The translations under genes were made by a program, and so were the position numbers. A stretch of DNA of 64,000 nucleotides, taken from the NCBI RefSeq assembly GCF_043290135.1, contig NC_134707.1, positions 143,469,319 through 143,533,318 of the forward strand, written 5' to 3'. Below, piece after piece: positions 38,890-53,115 of the stretch. Numbering within the stretch: the stretch's first letter is position 1; each line of letters starts with the position of its first letter. The stretch is from Rhipicephalus microplus. Its lineage: Eukaryota; Arthropoda; Arachnida; Ixodida; Ixodidae. Below the pieces are notes generated by a model that saw nothing but the letters and a program-made list of their open reading frames with translations, ran no database searches and was not told where the DNA came from.

Positions 38890-41800
38890 CTTTTCAACTT
38901 GAAACTCCACAACTAGATACTCCACAACTACAAACTCCACAACTAGAAACTCCACAACCTGAAACTCCGCAACCAGAAACTCCGCAACTAAAAACTCCAC
39001 AACTAGAAACTCCACAAGTAGAAACTCCACAACTAGAAACTCCACAACTAGAAACTTCGCAACTAGAAACTCCACAACTAGACACTCAACAACTAGAAAC
39101 TCCACACCTATAAATTCCACAACTTGAAACTCCACAACTAAAACTCCACAACTAGAAACTCCCCAACTAGAAACTCCACAACTAGAAACTCTGCAACTAG
39201 AAACTCCGCAACTAGAAACTCTGCAACTAGAAACTTTGCAACTAGAAACTCCACAGCTAGAAACCCCAACACTATAAACTTCACAACTAGAAACTCAACA
39301 ACTAGAAACTCCCCAACTAGAAACTCCACAACTAGAATCTCTGCAACTAGAAACTCCGCAACTAGAAACACTGCAACTAGAAACTCCGCAACTAGAAACT
39401 CCACAGCTAGAAACCGCACAACTAGAAACTTCACAACTAGCAACTCAATTACCAGAGACTGCACAACTAGAGACTCCGCAACTAGAAACTCCACAGCTAG
39501 TAACTCCGCAACTAGAAACTCCACAACTTGAAACTCCGCCACTAGAATCTCCACAACTAGAAAACTCCGCAACTAGAAACTCTGCCACTAGAACTCCGCA
39601 ACTAGAAACTCCACAGCTAGAAACTCCACAACTTGAAACACCACAACTAGATACTCCACAACTACAGATTCCACAACTAGAAACTCCACAACTAGAAACT
39701 CCGCAACAAGAAACTCAACAGCTAGAAACTCCAACACTTGAGACTTCGCAACAAGAAACTCGGCAACTAGAATCTCCACAACTAGAAACTCTGCAACTAG
39801 AAACTCCGCAACTACAAACTCCGCAACTAGAAACTCCACAGCTAGAAACTCCACAACTTGAGACTTCGCAAATAGAAACTCGTCAACTAGAAACTCAACA
39901 ACTACAAACTCCACAGCTAGAAACTCCACAACTAGAAACTCCACAACTTGAGAGTTCGCAACTAGATACTCCACAACTAGAAACTCCACAACTAGAGACT
40001 CCACAACTAGAAACTCCACCACTAGAAACTCCACAACTACAAACCTCACAACTAGAAACTCCACAACTAGAAACTGCGCAACTGGAAACTCCACAGCCAG
40101 AAACTCTACAACTAGAAAAACCACATCTAGAAACCCTGCAACAACAAACTCTGCAACTAGAAACTCCACAACTAGAATTTCCACAGCTAGAGACTCAACA
40201 ACTAGAGACTCTTCAACTAAAAGCTTCACAACTAGACACTCCACAACTAGAAGTTCTGCAACTAGAAACCCGACAACTAGAAACTCAACAACTACAAACT
40301 CCACACGTATAAATTCCACAACTTGAAACGCCTCAACTAAAACTCCACAACTAGAAACTCCACAACTAGAAACTCTGCAGCTAAAAACTCCGCAACTAGA
40401 AACTCTGCAAATAGAAACTCCGCAACTAGAAACTCCACAGCTAGAAACCCCTCAACTATAAACTTCACAACTAGAAACTCAACAACTAGAGACTGCACAA
40501 CTAGAGACTCCGCAACTAGAAACTCCGCAGCTAGAAACTCCGCAACTAGAAACTCCACAACTTGAAACTCTGCAAATCGAAACTCTGCAACTAGAAAATC
40601 CACAACTATAATCTAAAGTAGAAACTCCCCAACTGGAAACTCCGCAACTAGAAACTCCGCAACTAGAAAATCTACAACTAGAAACTTCAAAACTAGAAAC
40701 TTCCCAACAAGAAACTCCACAACTAGAGACTGCACAACTAGAGACTTTGCATTTAGAAACTCCTCAGATAGAAACTACACAACTAGAAACTCCTCGACTA
40801 GAGATTCCATAAGTAGAAACTACACAGCTAGAATTTCCACAACTAGAAACCCCACAGCTAGAAACTCCACAACTAGGAACGCTGCAAATAGAAAATCTAC
40901 AACTAGAAACTCGAAAACTAAAATCTCGAACTAGAAACTCTACTTCACAACTAGAAACTCCACAAATAGGAACTCCAAAATTGAGACTCCACAACTAGAA
41001 ACTACACAGATTGAAGTTCCACAACTAGAAACTACACAGATTGAAGTTCCACATCTAGAAACTCCCCAACTGAAAACTCCGCAACTAGAAACTCTGCAAC
41101 TAGAAACTTTAAAGCTAGAAACTCCACAACTTGAGACTTCGCAAATAGAAACTCGTCAACTGAAAACTCAACCACTAGCAACTCCACAGCTAGAAACTCC
41201 ACAACTAGAAACTCCACAACTTGAAACCCAACAAATAGATACTCCACAACTACAGACTCCACAACTTGAAACACCATCACTAGATACTCCACAACTACAA
41301 ACTCCGCAACTAGAAACTCCACAACTAGAAACTCCGCAACTAGAAACTCCCCACTAGAAACTCCGCAACTAGAATCTCTGCAACTAGAAACTCCGCAAGT
41401 AGAAACTCTGCAACTAGAAACTCCGCAACTAGAAACTCCACAGCTAGAAACCCCACAACTATAAACTTCAAAACTAGCAACTCAACAACTAGAGACTGCA
41501 CAACTAGAGACTCCGCCACTAGAAACTCCACAGCTAGTAACTCCGCAACTAGAAACTCCACAACTTGAAACTCCGCCACTAGAAGCTTCACAACTAGAAA
41601 ACTCCGCAACTACAAACTCTGTAACTAGAAACTCCGCAACTAGAAACTGCACAGCTAGAAACTCCACAACTTGAAACACCACAACTAGATACTCCACAAC
41701 TACAAATTCCACAACTAGAAACTCAACAACTACAAACTCCACACCTATAAATTTCTCAACTTGAAACTCCACAACTAGAAACTCCGCAGCTAAAAACTCC

Positions 41801-42948
41801 GCAACTAGAAACTCTGCAAATAGAAACTCCGCAACTAGAAACTCCACAGCTAGAAACCCCTCAACTATAAACTTCACAACTAGAAACTCAACAACTAGAG
41901 ACTGCACAACTAGAGACTCCGCAACTAGAAACTCCGCAGCTAGAAACTCCGCAACTAGAAACTCCACAACTTGAAACTCTGCAAATCGAAACTCTGCAAC
42001 TAGAAAATCCACAACTATAAACTAAAGTAGAAACTCCCCAACTGGAAACTCCGCAACTAGAAACTCCGCAACTAGAAAATCTACAACTAGAAACTTCAAA
42101 ACTAGAAACTTCCCAACAAGAAACTCCACAACTAGAGACTGCACAACTAGAGACTTTGCATTTAGAAACTCCTCAGATAGAAACTACACAACTAGAAACT
42201 CCTCGACTAGAGATTCCATAAGTAGAAACTCCACAGCTAGAATTTCCACAACTAGAAACCCCACAGCTAGAAACTCCACAACTAGGAACGCTGCAGCCAG
42301 AAACTCCGCAACTACAAACTCTGCAAATAGAAACTCCGCAACTAGAATTTCCACAACTAGAAACCCCTCAACTATAAACTTCACAACTAGAAACTGAACA
42401 AATAGAGACTGCACAACTAGAGACTCCGCAACTAGAAACTCCGCAGCTAGAAACCCGACCACTAGAAACTACACAAACAGAAACTCCACACCTATAAATT
42501 CCACAACTTGAAACTCCACAGCTAGAAACTCCACAACTACAAATTCAAAATTGGAAACTCCACAGCTAGAAAGTCCACAACTAGAAACTCTGCAACTAGA
42601 AACTCCGCAACTAGAAACTCCACAGCTAGAAAATCCACCACTAGAAACTCCACAACTAGCAACTCCACAACTACAGACTCCGCAACTAGAAAACTCCGCA
42701 ACTAGAAAACTCCGCAACTAGAAACTCCCAACTAGACACTCCGCAACTAGGAACTCTACAACTTCAAAATCCACAACTAGAAACTCCACAACTGGAAACT
42801 CCGCAACTAGAAACTCCAAAGCTAGAAACTCCACAACTTGAGACTTCGCGACTAGAAACTCAGCAACTAGAAACTCAACAACTAGAAACTCCACCACTAG
42901 AAACTCCACAACTAGGAACTCTACAACTTCAAAATCCACAACTCAAAA
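38890..42948 (+). repeat. HOR-B copy B3 (4059 bp)
   Basis: The copy is bounded by the same landmark at 38,890 and 42,949. It is 691 bp shorter than B2. The difference is not a simple deletion: near 41,780 it jumps to a second copy of the segment already present at 40,337-40,900 (compare 41,790-42,290), then near 42,295 rejoins the B2 pattern at the CTGCAGCCAGAAACTCC units. It therefore carries one block twice and lacks another. Confidence 0.88.
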
Positions 42949-45900
42949 CTTTTCAACTTGAAACTCCACAACTAGATACTCCACAACTACAAACTCCACA
43001 ACTAGAAACTCCACAACCTGAAACTCCGCAACCAGAAACTCCGCAACTAAAAACTCCACAACTAGAAACTCCACAAGTAGAAACTCCACAACTAGAAACT
43101 CCACAACTAGAAACTTCGCAACTAGAAACTCCACAACTAGACACTCAACAACTAGAAACTCCACACCTATAAATTCCACAACTTGAAACTCCACAACTAA
43201 AACTCCACAACTAGAAACTCCCCAACTAGAAACTCCACAACTAGAAACTCTGCAACTAGAAACTCCGCAACTAGAAACTCTGCAACTAGAAACTTTGCAA
43301 CTAGAAACTCCACAGCTAGAAACCCCAACACTATAAACTTCACAACTAGAAACTCAACAACTAGAACCTCCCCAACTAGAAACTCCACAACTAGAATCTC
43401 TGCAACTAGAAACTCCGCAACTAGAAACTCTGCAACTAGAAACTCCGCAACTAGAAACTCCACAGCTAGAAACCGCACAACTAGAAACTTCACAACTAGC
43501 AACTCAATTACCAGAGACTGCACGACTAGAGACTCCGCAACTAGAAACTCCACAGCTAGTAACTCCGCAACTAGAAACTCCACAACTTGAAACTCCGCCA
43601 CTAGAATCTCCACAACTAGAAAACTCCGCAACTAGAAACTCTGCCACTAGAAATCCGCAACTAGAAACTCCACAGCTAGAAACTCCACAACTTGAAACAC
43701 CACAACTAGATACTCCACAACTACAGATTCCACAACTAGAAACTCCACAACTAGAAACTCCGCAACAAGAAACTCAACAGCTAGAAACTCCAACACTTGA
43801 GACTTCGCAACAAGAAACTCGGCAACTAGAATCTCCACAACTAGAAACTCTGCAACAAGAAACTCCGCAACTACAAACTCCGCAACTAGAAACTCCACAG
43901 CTAGAAACTCCACAACTTGAGACTTCGCAAATAGAAACTCGTCAACTAGAAACTCAACAACTACAAACTCCACAGCTAGAAACTCCACAACTAGAAACTC
44001 CACAACTTGAGAGTTCGCAACTAGATACTCCACAACTAGAAACTCCACAACTAGAGACTCCACAACTAGAAACTCCACCACTAGAAACTCCACAACTACA
44101 AACCTCACAACTAGAAACTCCACAACTAGAAACTGCGCAACTGGAAACTCCACAGCCAGAAACTCTACAACTAGAAAAACCACATCTAGAAACCCTGCAA
44201 CAACAAACTCTGCAACTAGAAACTCCACAACTAGAATTTCCACAGCTAGAGACTCAACAACTAGAGACTCTTCAACTAAAAGCTTCACAACTAGACACTC
44301 CACAACTAGAAGTTCTGCAACTAGAAACCCGACAACTAGAAACTCAACAACTACAAACTCCACACGTATAAATTCCACAACTTGAAACGCCTCAACTAAA
44401 ACTCCACAACTAGAAACTCCACAACTAGAAACTCTGCAGCTAAAAACTCCGCAACTAGAAACTCTGCAAATAGAAACTCCGCAACTAGAAACTCCACAGC
44501 TAGAAACCCCTCAACTATAAACTTCACAACTAGAAACTCAACAACTAGAGACTGCACAACTAGAGACTCCGCAACTAGAAACTCCGCAGCTAGAAACTCC
44601 GCAACTAGAAACTCCACAACTTGAAACTCTGCAAATCGAAACTCTGCAACTAGAAAATCCACAACTATAAACTAAAGTAGAAACTCCCCAACTGGAAACT
44701 CCGCAACTAGAAACTCTGCAACTAGAAAATCTACAACTAGAAACTTCAAAACTAGAAACTTCCCAACAAGAAACTCCACAACTAGAGACTGCACAACTAG
44801 AGACTTTGCATTTAGAAACTCCTCAGATAGAAACTACACAACTAGAAACTCCTCGACTAGAGATTCCATAAGTAGAAACTACACAGCTAGAATTTCCACA
44901 ACTAGAAACCCCACAGCTAGAAACTCCACAACTACACAACTAGGAACGCTGCAAATAGAAAATCTACAACTAGAAACTCGAAAACTAAAATCTCGAACTA
45001 GAAACTCTACTTCACAACTAGAAACTCCACAAATAGGAACTCCAAAATTGAGACTCCACAACTAGAAACTACACAGATTGAAGTTCCACAACTAGAAACT
45101 ACACAGATTGAAGTTCCACATCTAGAAACTCCACAACTGAAAACTCCGCAACTAGAAACTCTGCAACTAGAAACTTTAAAGCTAGAAACTCCACAACTTG
45201 AGACTTCGCAAATAGAAACTCGTCAACTGAAAACTCAACCACTAGCAACTCCACAGCTAGAAACTCCACAACTAGAAACTCCACAACTTGAAACCCAACA
45301 AATAGATACTCCACAACTACAGACTCCACAACTTGAAACACCATCACTAGATACTCCACAACTACAAACTCCGCAACTAGAAACTCCACAACTAGAAACT
45401 CCGCAACTAGAAACTCCCCACTAGAAACTCCGCAACTAGAATCTCTGCAACTAGAAACTCCGCAAGTAGAAACTCTGCAACTAGAAACTCCGCAACTAGA
45501 AACTCCACAGCTAGAAAGCCCACAACTATAAACTTCAAAACTAGCAACTCAACAACTAGAGACTGCACAACTAGAGACTCCGCCACTAGAAACTCCACAG
45601 CTAGTAACTCCGCAACTAGAAACTCCACAACTTGAAACTCCGCCACTAGAAGCTTCACAACTAGAAAACTCCGCAACTACAAACTCTGTAACTAGAAACT
45701 CCGCAACTAGAAACTGCACAGCTAGAAACTCCACAACTTGAAACACCACAACTAGATACTCCACAACTACAAATTCCACAACTAGAAACTCAACAACTAC
45801 AAACTCCACACCTATAAATTTCTCAACTTGAAACTCCACAACTAAAACTCCACAACTAGAAACTCCACAACTAGAAACTCCACAACTAGAAACTCCGCAA

Positions 45901-47706
45901 CTAGAAACTCCTCAACTAGAAACCCCTCAACTATAAACTTCACAACTAGAAACTGAACAAATAGAGACTGCACAACTAGAGACTCCGCAACTAGAAACTC
46001 CGCAGCAAGCAACTCCGCAACTGGAAACTCCGCAACTTGAAACTCTGCAACTAGAAACTTTACAGCTAGAAACTCCACAACTTGAGACTTCGCAAATAGA
46101 AACTCGTCAACTGGAAACTCAACCACTAGAAACTCCACAGCTAGAAACTCCACAACTAGAAACTCCACAATTTGAAACCCAACAAATAGATACTCCACAA
46201 CTACAGACTCCACAACTTGAAACACCACAACTAGATACTCCACAACTACAAATTCCGCAACTAGAAACTCCACAACTAGAAACTCCACAACTAGAATCTC
46301 TGCAACTAGGAACTCCGCAACTAGAAACTGCACAGCTAGAAACCCCACAACTATGAACTTCACAACTAGCAACTCAACAACTAGAGACTGCTCAACTAGA
46401 GACTTCGCAACTAGAAACTCCACAGCTAGTAACTCCGCAACTAGAAACTCCACAACTTGAAACTCCGCCACTAGAAGCTCCACAACTAGAAAACTCCGCA
46501 ACTAGAAACTCCGCAACTAGAAACTCCCCACTAGAAACTCCACAACTAGAATCTCTGCAACTAGAAACTCCGCAAGTAAAAACTCTGCAACTAGAAACTC
46601 CGCAACTAGAAACTCCACAGCTAGAAACCCCACAACTATAAACTTCAAAACTAGCAACTCAACAACTAGAGACTGCACAACTAGAGACTCCGCCACTAGA
46701 AACTCCACAGCTAGTAACTCCGCAACTAGAAACTCCACAACTTGAAACTTCGCCACTAGAAGCTCCACAACTAGAAAACTCCGCAACTACAAACTCTGTA
46801 ACTAGAAACTCCGCAACTAGAAACTGCGCAACTAGAAACTCCACAACTTGAAACACCACAAATAGATACTCCACAACTACAAATTCCACATATAGAAACT
46901 CAACAACTACAAACTCCACACCTATAAATTTCTCAACTTGAAACTCCACAACTAAAACTCCGCAACTAGAAACTCCACAACTAGAAACTCCACAACTAGA
47001 AACTCCGCAACTAGAAACTCCCCAACTAGAAACTCCACAACTAGAAACTCTGCAGCCAGAAACTCCGCAACTACAAACTCTGCAAATAGAAACTCCGCAA
47101 CTAGAATTTCCACAGCTAGAAACCCCTCAACTATAAACTTCACAACTAGAAACTGAACAAATAGAGACTGCACAACTAGAGACTCCGCAACTAGAAACTC
47201 CGCAGCTAGAAACCCGACCACTAGAAACTACACAAACAGAAACTCCAAACCTATAAATTCCACAACTTGAAACTCCACAGCTAGAAACTCCACAACTACA
47301 AATTCAAAATTGGAAACTCCACAGCTAGAAAGTCCACAACTAGAAACTCTGCAACTAGAAACTCCGCAACTAGAAACTCCACAGCTAGAAAATCCACCAC
47401 TAGAAACTCCACAACTAGCAACTCCACAACTACAGACTCCGCAACTAGAAAACTCCGCAACTAGAAAACTCCGCAACTAGAAACTCCCAACTAGACACTC
47501 CGCAACTAGGAACTCTACAGCTTCAAAATCCACAACTAGAAACTCCACAACTGGAAACTCCGCAACTAGAAACTCCACAGCTAGAAACTCCACAACTTGA
47601 GACTTCGCGACTAGAAACTCAGCAACTAGAAACTCAACAACTAAAACTCCACCACTAGAAACTCCACAACTAGGAACTCTACAACTTCAAAATCCACAAC
47701 TAAAAA
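42949..47706 (+). repeat. HOR-B copy B4 (4758 bp)
   Basis: The copy is bounded by the same landmark at 42,949 and 47,707. It is 8 bp longer than B2, which is fully explained by an 8-bp duplication (CACAACTA) near 44,931-44,940, reading CCACAACTACACAACTAGG. The rest runs in parallel with B2 through all landmarks. Confidence 0.92.
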
Positions 47707-50700
47707 CTTTTCAACTTGAAACTCCACAACTAGATACTCCACAACTACAAACTCCACAACTAGAAACTCCACAACCTGAAACTCCGCAACCAGAAACTCC
47801 GCAACTAAAAACTCCACAACTAGAAACTCCACAAGTAGAAACTCCACAACTAGAAACTCCACAACTAGAAACTTCGCAACTAGAAACTCCACAACTAGAC
47901 ACTCAACAACTAGAAACTCCACACCTATAAATTCCACAACTTGAAACTCCACAACTAAAACTCCACAACTAGAAACTCCCCAACTAGAAACTCCACAACT
48001 AGAAACTCTGCAACTAGAAACTCCGCAACTAGACTTTGCAACTAGAAACTTTGCAACTAGAAACTCCACAGCTAGAAACCCCAACACTATAAACTTCACA
48101 ACTAGAAACTCAACAACTAGAAACTCCCCAACTAGAAACTCCACAACTAGAATCTCTGCAACTAAAAACTCCGCAACTAGAAACTCTGCAACTAGAAACT
48201 CCGCAACTAGAAACTCCACAGCTAGAAACTCCACAACTAGAAACTTCACAACTAGCAACTCAATTACCAGAGACTGCACAACTAGAGACTCCGCAACTAG
48301 AAACTCCACAGCTAGTACTCCGCAACTAGAAACTCCACAACTTGAAACTCCGCCACTAGAATCTCCACAACTAGAAAACTCCGCAACTAGAAACTCTGCC
48401 ACTAGAACTCCGCAACTAGAAACTCCACAGCTAGAAACTCCACAACTTGAAACACCACAACTAGATACTCCACAACTACAGATTCCACAACTAGAAACTC
48501 CACAACTAGAAACTCCGCAACAAGAAACTCAACAGCTAGAAACTCCGACACTTGAGACTTCGCAACAAGAAACTCGGCAACTAGAATCTCCACAACTAGA
48601 AACTCTGCAACTAGAAACTCCGCAACTACAAACTCCGCAACTAGAAACTCCACAGCTAGAAACTCCACAACTTGAGACTTCGCAAATAGAAACTCGTCAA
48701 CTAGAAACTCAACAACTACAAACTCCACAGCTAGAAACTCTACAACTAGAAACTCCACAACTTGAGAGTTCGCAACTAGATACTCCACAACTAGAAACTC
48801 CACAACTAGAGACTCCACAACTAGAAACTCCACCACTAGAAACTCCACAACTACAAACCTCACAACTAGAAACTCCACAACTAGAAACTGCGCAACTGGA
48901 AACTCCACAGCCAGAAACTCTACAACTAGAAAAACCACATCTAGAAACCCTGCAACAACAAACTCTGCAACTAGAAACTCCACAACTAGAATTTCCACAG
49001 CTAGAGACTCAACAACTAGAGACTCTTCAACTAAAAGCTTCACAACTAGACACTCCACAACTAGAAGTTCTGCAACTAGAAACCCGACAACTAGAAACTC
49101 CACAACTACAAACTCCACACGTATAAATTCCACAACTTGAAACGCCTCAACTAAAACTCCACAACTAGAAACTTCACAACTAGAAACTCTGCAGCTAAAA
49201 ACTCCGCAACTAGAAACTCTGCAAATAGAAACTCCGCAACTAGAAACTCCACAGCTAGAAACCCCTCAACTATAAACTTCACAACTAGAAACTCAACAAC
49301 TAGAGACTGCACAACTAGAGACTCCGCAACTAGAAACTCCGCAGCTAGAAACTCCGCAACTAGAAACTCCACAACTTGAAACTCTGCAAATCGAAACTCT
49401 GCAACTAGAAAATCCACAACTATAAACTAAAGTAGAAACTCCCCAACTGGAAACTCCGCAACTAGAAACTCCGCAACTAGAAAATCTACAACTAGAAACT
49501 TCAAAACTAGAAACTTCCCAACAAGAAACTCCACAACTAGAGACTGCACAACTAGAGACTTTGCATTTAGAAACTCCTCAGATAGAAACTACACAACTAG
49601 AAACTCCTCGACTAGAGATTCCATAAGTAGAAACTCCACAGCTAGAATTTCCACAACTAGAAACCCCACAGCTAGAAACTCCACAACTAGGAACGCTGCA
49701 AATAGAAAATCTACAACTAGAAACTCGTAAACTAAAATCTCGAACTAGAAACTCTACTTCACAACTAGAAACTCCACAAATAGGAACTCCAAAATTGAGA
49801 CTCCACAACTAGAAACTACACAGATTGAAGTTCCACAACTAGAAACTACACAGATTGAAGTTCCACATCTAGAAACTCCACAACTGAAAACTCCGCAACT
49901 AGAAACTCTGCAACTAGAAACTTTAAAGCTAGAAACTCCACAACTTGAGACTTCGCAAATAGAAACTCGTCAACTGAAAACTCAACCACTAGCAACTCCA
50001 CAGCTAGAAACTCCACAACTAGAAACTCCACAACTTGAAACCCAACAAATAGATACTCCACAACTACAGACTCCACAACTTGAAACAACATCACCACATA
50101 CTCCACAACTACAAACTCCGCAACTAGAAACTCCACAACTAGAAACTCCGCAACTAGAAACTCCCCACTAGAAACTCCAACAACTAGAATCTCTGCAACT
50201 AGAAACTCCGCAAGTAGAAACTCTGCAACTAGAAACTCCGCAACTAGAAACTCCACAGCTAGAAACCCCACAACTATAAACTTCAAAACTAGCAACTCAA
50301 CAACTAGAGACTGCACAACTAGAGACTCCGCCACTAGAAACTCCACAGCTAGTAACTCCGCAACTAGAAACTCCACAACTTGAAACTCCGCCACTAGAAG
50401 CTTCACAACTAGAAAACTCCGCAACTACAAACTCTGTAACTAGAAACTCTGCAACTAGAAACTGCACAGCTAGAAACTCCACAACTTGAAACACCACAAC
50501 TAGATACTCCACAACTACAAATTCCACAACTAGAAACTCAACAACTACAAACTCCACACCTATAAATTTCTCAACTTGAAACTCCACAACTAAAACTCCA
50601 CAACTAGAAACTCCACAACTAGAAACTCCACAACTAGAAACTCCGCAACTAGAAACTCCACAACTAGAAACCCCTCAACTATAAACTTCACAACTAGAAA

Positions 50701-52761
50701 CTCAACAACTAGAGACTGCACAACTAGAGACTCCGCCACTAGAAACTCCGCAGCTAGAAACTCCGCAACTAGGAACTCCACAACTTGAAACTCTGCAAAT
50801 CGAAACTCTGCAACTAGAAAATCCACAACTATAAACTCAAGTAGAAACTCCCCAACTGGAAACTCCGCAACTAGAAACTCCGCAACTAGAAAATCTTCAA
50901 CTAGAAACTTCAAAACTAGAAACTTCCCAACAAGAAACTCCACAACTAGAGACTGCACAACTAGAGACTGCATTTAGAAACTCCTCAGATAGAAACTACA
51001 CAACTAGAAACTCCTCGACTAGAGATTCCATAAGTAGAAACTCCACAGCTAGAATTTCCACAACTAGAAACCCCACAGCTAGAAACTCCACAACTAGGAA
51101 CGCTGCAAATAGAAAATCTACAAATAGAAACTCGAAAACTAAAAACTCGAACTAGAAACTCTACAACTAGAAACTTCACAACTAGAAACTCCACAAATAG
51201 GAACTCCAAAATTGAGACTCCACAACTAGAAACTACACAGATTGAAGTTCCACAACTAGAAACTACACAGATTGAAGTTTCACATATAGAAACTCCACAA
51301 CTGAAAACTCCGCAACTAGAAACTCTGCAACTAGAAACTTTAAAGCTAGAAACTCCACAACTTGAGACTTCGCAAATAGAAACTCGTCAACTGGAAACTC
51401 AACCACTCGCAACTCCACAGCTAGAAACTCCACAACCAGGAACTCCACAACTTGAAACCCAACAAATAGATACTCCACAACTACAGACTCCACAACTTGA
51501 AACACTATCACTAGATACTCCACAACTACAAATTCTGCAACTAGAAAGTCCACAACTAGAAACTCCGCAACTAGAAACTCCCCACTAGAAACTCCACAAC
51601 TAGAATCTCTGCAACTAGAAACTCCGCAAGTAAAAACTCTGCAACTAGAAACTCCGCAACTAGAAACTCCACAGCTAGAAACCCCACAACTATAAACTTC
51701 AAAACTAGCAACTCAACAACTAGAGACTGCACAACTAGAGACTCCGCCACTAGAAACTCCACAGCTAGTAACTCCGCAACATGAAACTCCACAACTTGAA
51801 ACTCCGCCACTAGAAGCTCCACAACTAGAAAACTCCGCAACTACAAACTCTGTAACTAGAAACTCCGCAACTAGAAACTGCACAGCTAGAAACTCCACAA
51901 CTTGAAACACCACAAATAGATACTCCACAACTACAAATTCCACATATAGAAACTCAACAACTACAAACTCCACACCTATAAATTTCTCAACTTGAAACTC
52001 CACAACTAAAACTCCACAACTAGAAACTCCACAACTAGAAACTCCACAACTAGAAACTCCGCAACTAGAAACTCCCCAACTAGAAACTCCACAACTAGAA
52101 ACTCTGCAGCCAGAAACTCCGAAACTACAAACACTGCAAATAGAAACTCCGCAACTAGAATTCCCACAGCTAGAAATCCCTCAACTATAAACTTCACAAC
52201 TAGAAACTGAACAAATAAGGACTGCACAACTAGAGACTCCGCAACTAGAAACTCCGCAGCTAGAAACCCGACCACTAGAAACTACACAAACAGAAACTCC
52301 ACACATATAAATTCCACAACTTGAAACTCCACAGCTAGAAACTCCACAACTACAAATTTAAAATTGGAAACTCCACAGCTAGAAAGTCCACAACTAGAAA
52401 CTCTGCAACTAGAAACTCCGCAACTAGAAACTCCACAGCTAGAAAATCCACCACTAGAAACTCCACAACTAGCAACTCCACAACTACAGACTCCGCAACT
52501 AGAAAACTCCGCAACTAGAAAACTCCGCAACTAGAAACTCCCAACTAGACACTCCGCAACTAGGAACTCTACAACTTCAAAATCCACAACTAGAAACTCC
52601 ACAACTGGAAACTCCGCAACTAGAAACTCCACAGCTAGAAACTCCACAACTTGAGACTTCGCGACTAGAAACTCAGCAACTAGAAACTCAACAACTAGAA
52701 ACTCCACCACTAGAAACTCCACAACTAGGAACTCTACAACTTCAAAATCCACAACTAAAAA
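47707..52761 (+). repeat. HOR-B copy B5 (5055 bp)
   Basis: The copy is bounded by the same landmark at 47,707 and 52,762. Small changes include a 2-bp loss near 48,034 (CTAGACTTTGCAAC) and a 1-bp loss near 48,314 (CTAGTACTCCG). The copy is 305 bp longer than B2 because the block with CTCAGATAGAAACTACACAAC and the doubled CAGATTGAAGTTCCACA occurs twice, at 49,560-49,880 and 50,970-51,280. The landmark TTCAAAATTGG appears here as TTTAAAATTGG (about 52,357). Confidence 0.88.
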
Positions 52762-53115
52762 CTTTTCAACTTGAAACTCCACAACTAGATACTCCACAAC
52801 TACAAACTCCACAACTAGAAACTCCACAACCTGAAACTCCGCAACCAGAAACTCCGCAACTAAAAACTCCACAACTAGAAACTCCACAAGTAGAAACTCC
52901 ACAACTAGAAACTCCACAACTAGAAACTTCGCAACTAGAAACTCCACAACTAGACACTCAACAACTAGAAACTCCACACCTATAAATTCCACAACTTGAA
53001 ACTCCACAACTAAAACTCCACAACTAGAAACTCCCCAACTAGAAACTCCACAACTAGAAACTCTGCAACTAGAAACTCCGCAACTAGAAACTCTGCAACT
53101 AGAAACTTTGCAACT
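52762..53115 (+). repeat. HOR-B copy B6, truncated
   Basis: The start of a sixth B copy, matching 47,707-48,050 unit for unit. Near 53,110-53,125, inside the shared string CAACTAGAAACT, it switches to the B sequence normally found about 2.6 kb further into the repeat (compare 37,130 onward: CTGAACAAATAGAGACTGC). This is a clear in-register recombination junction. Confidence 0.85.
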
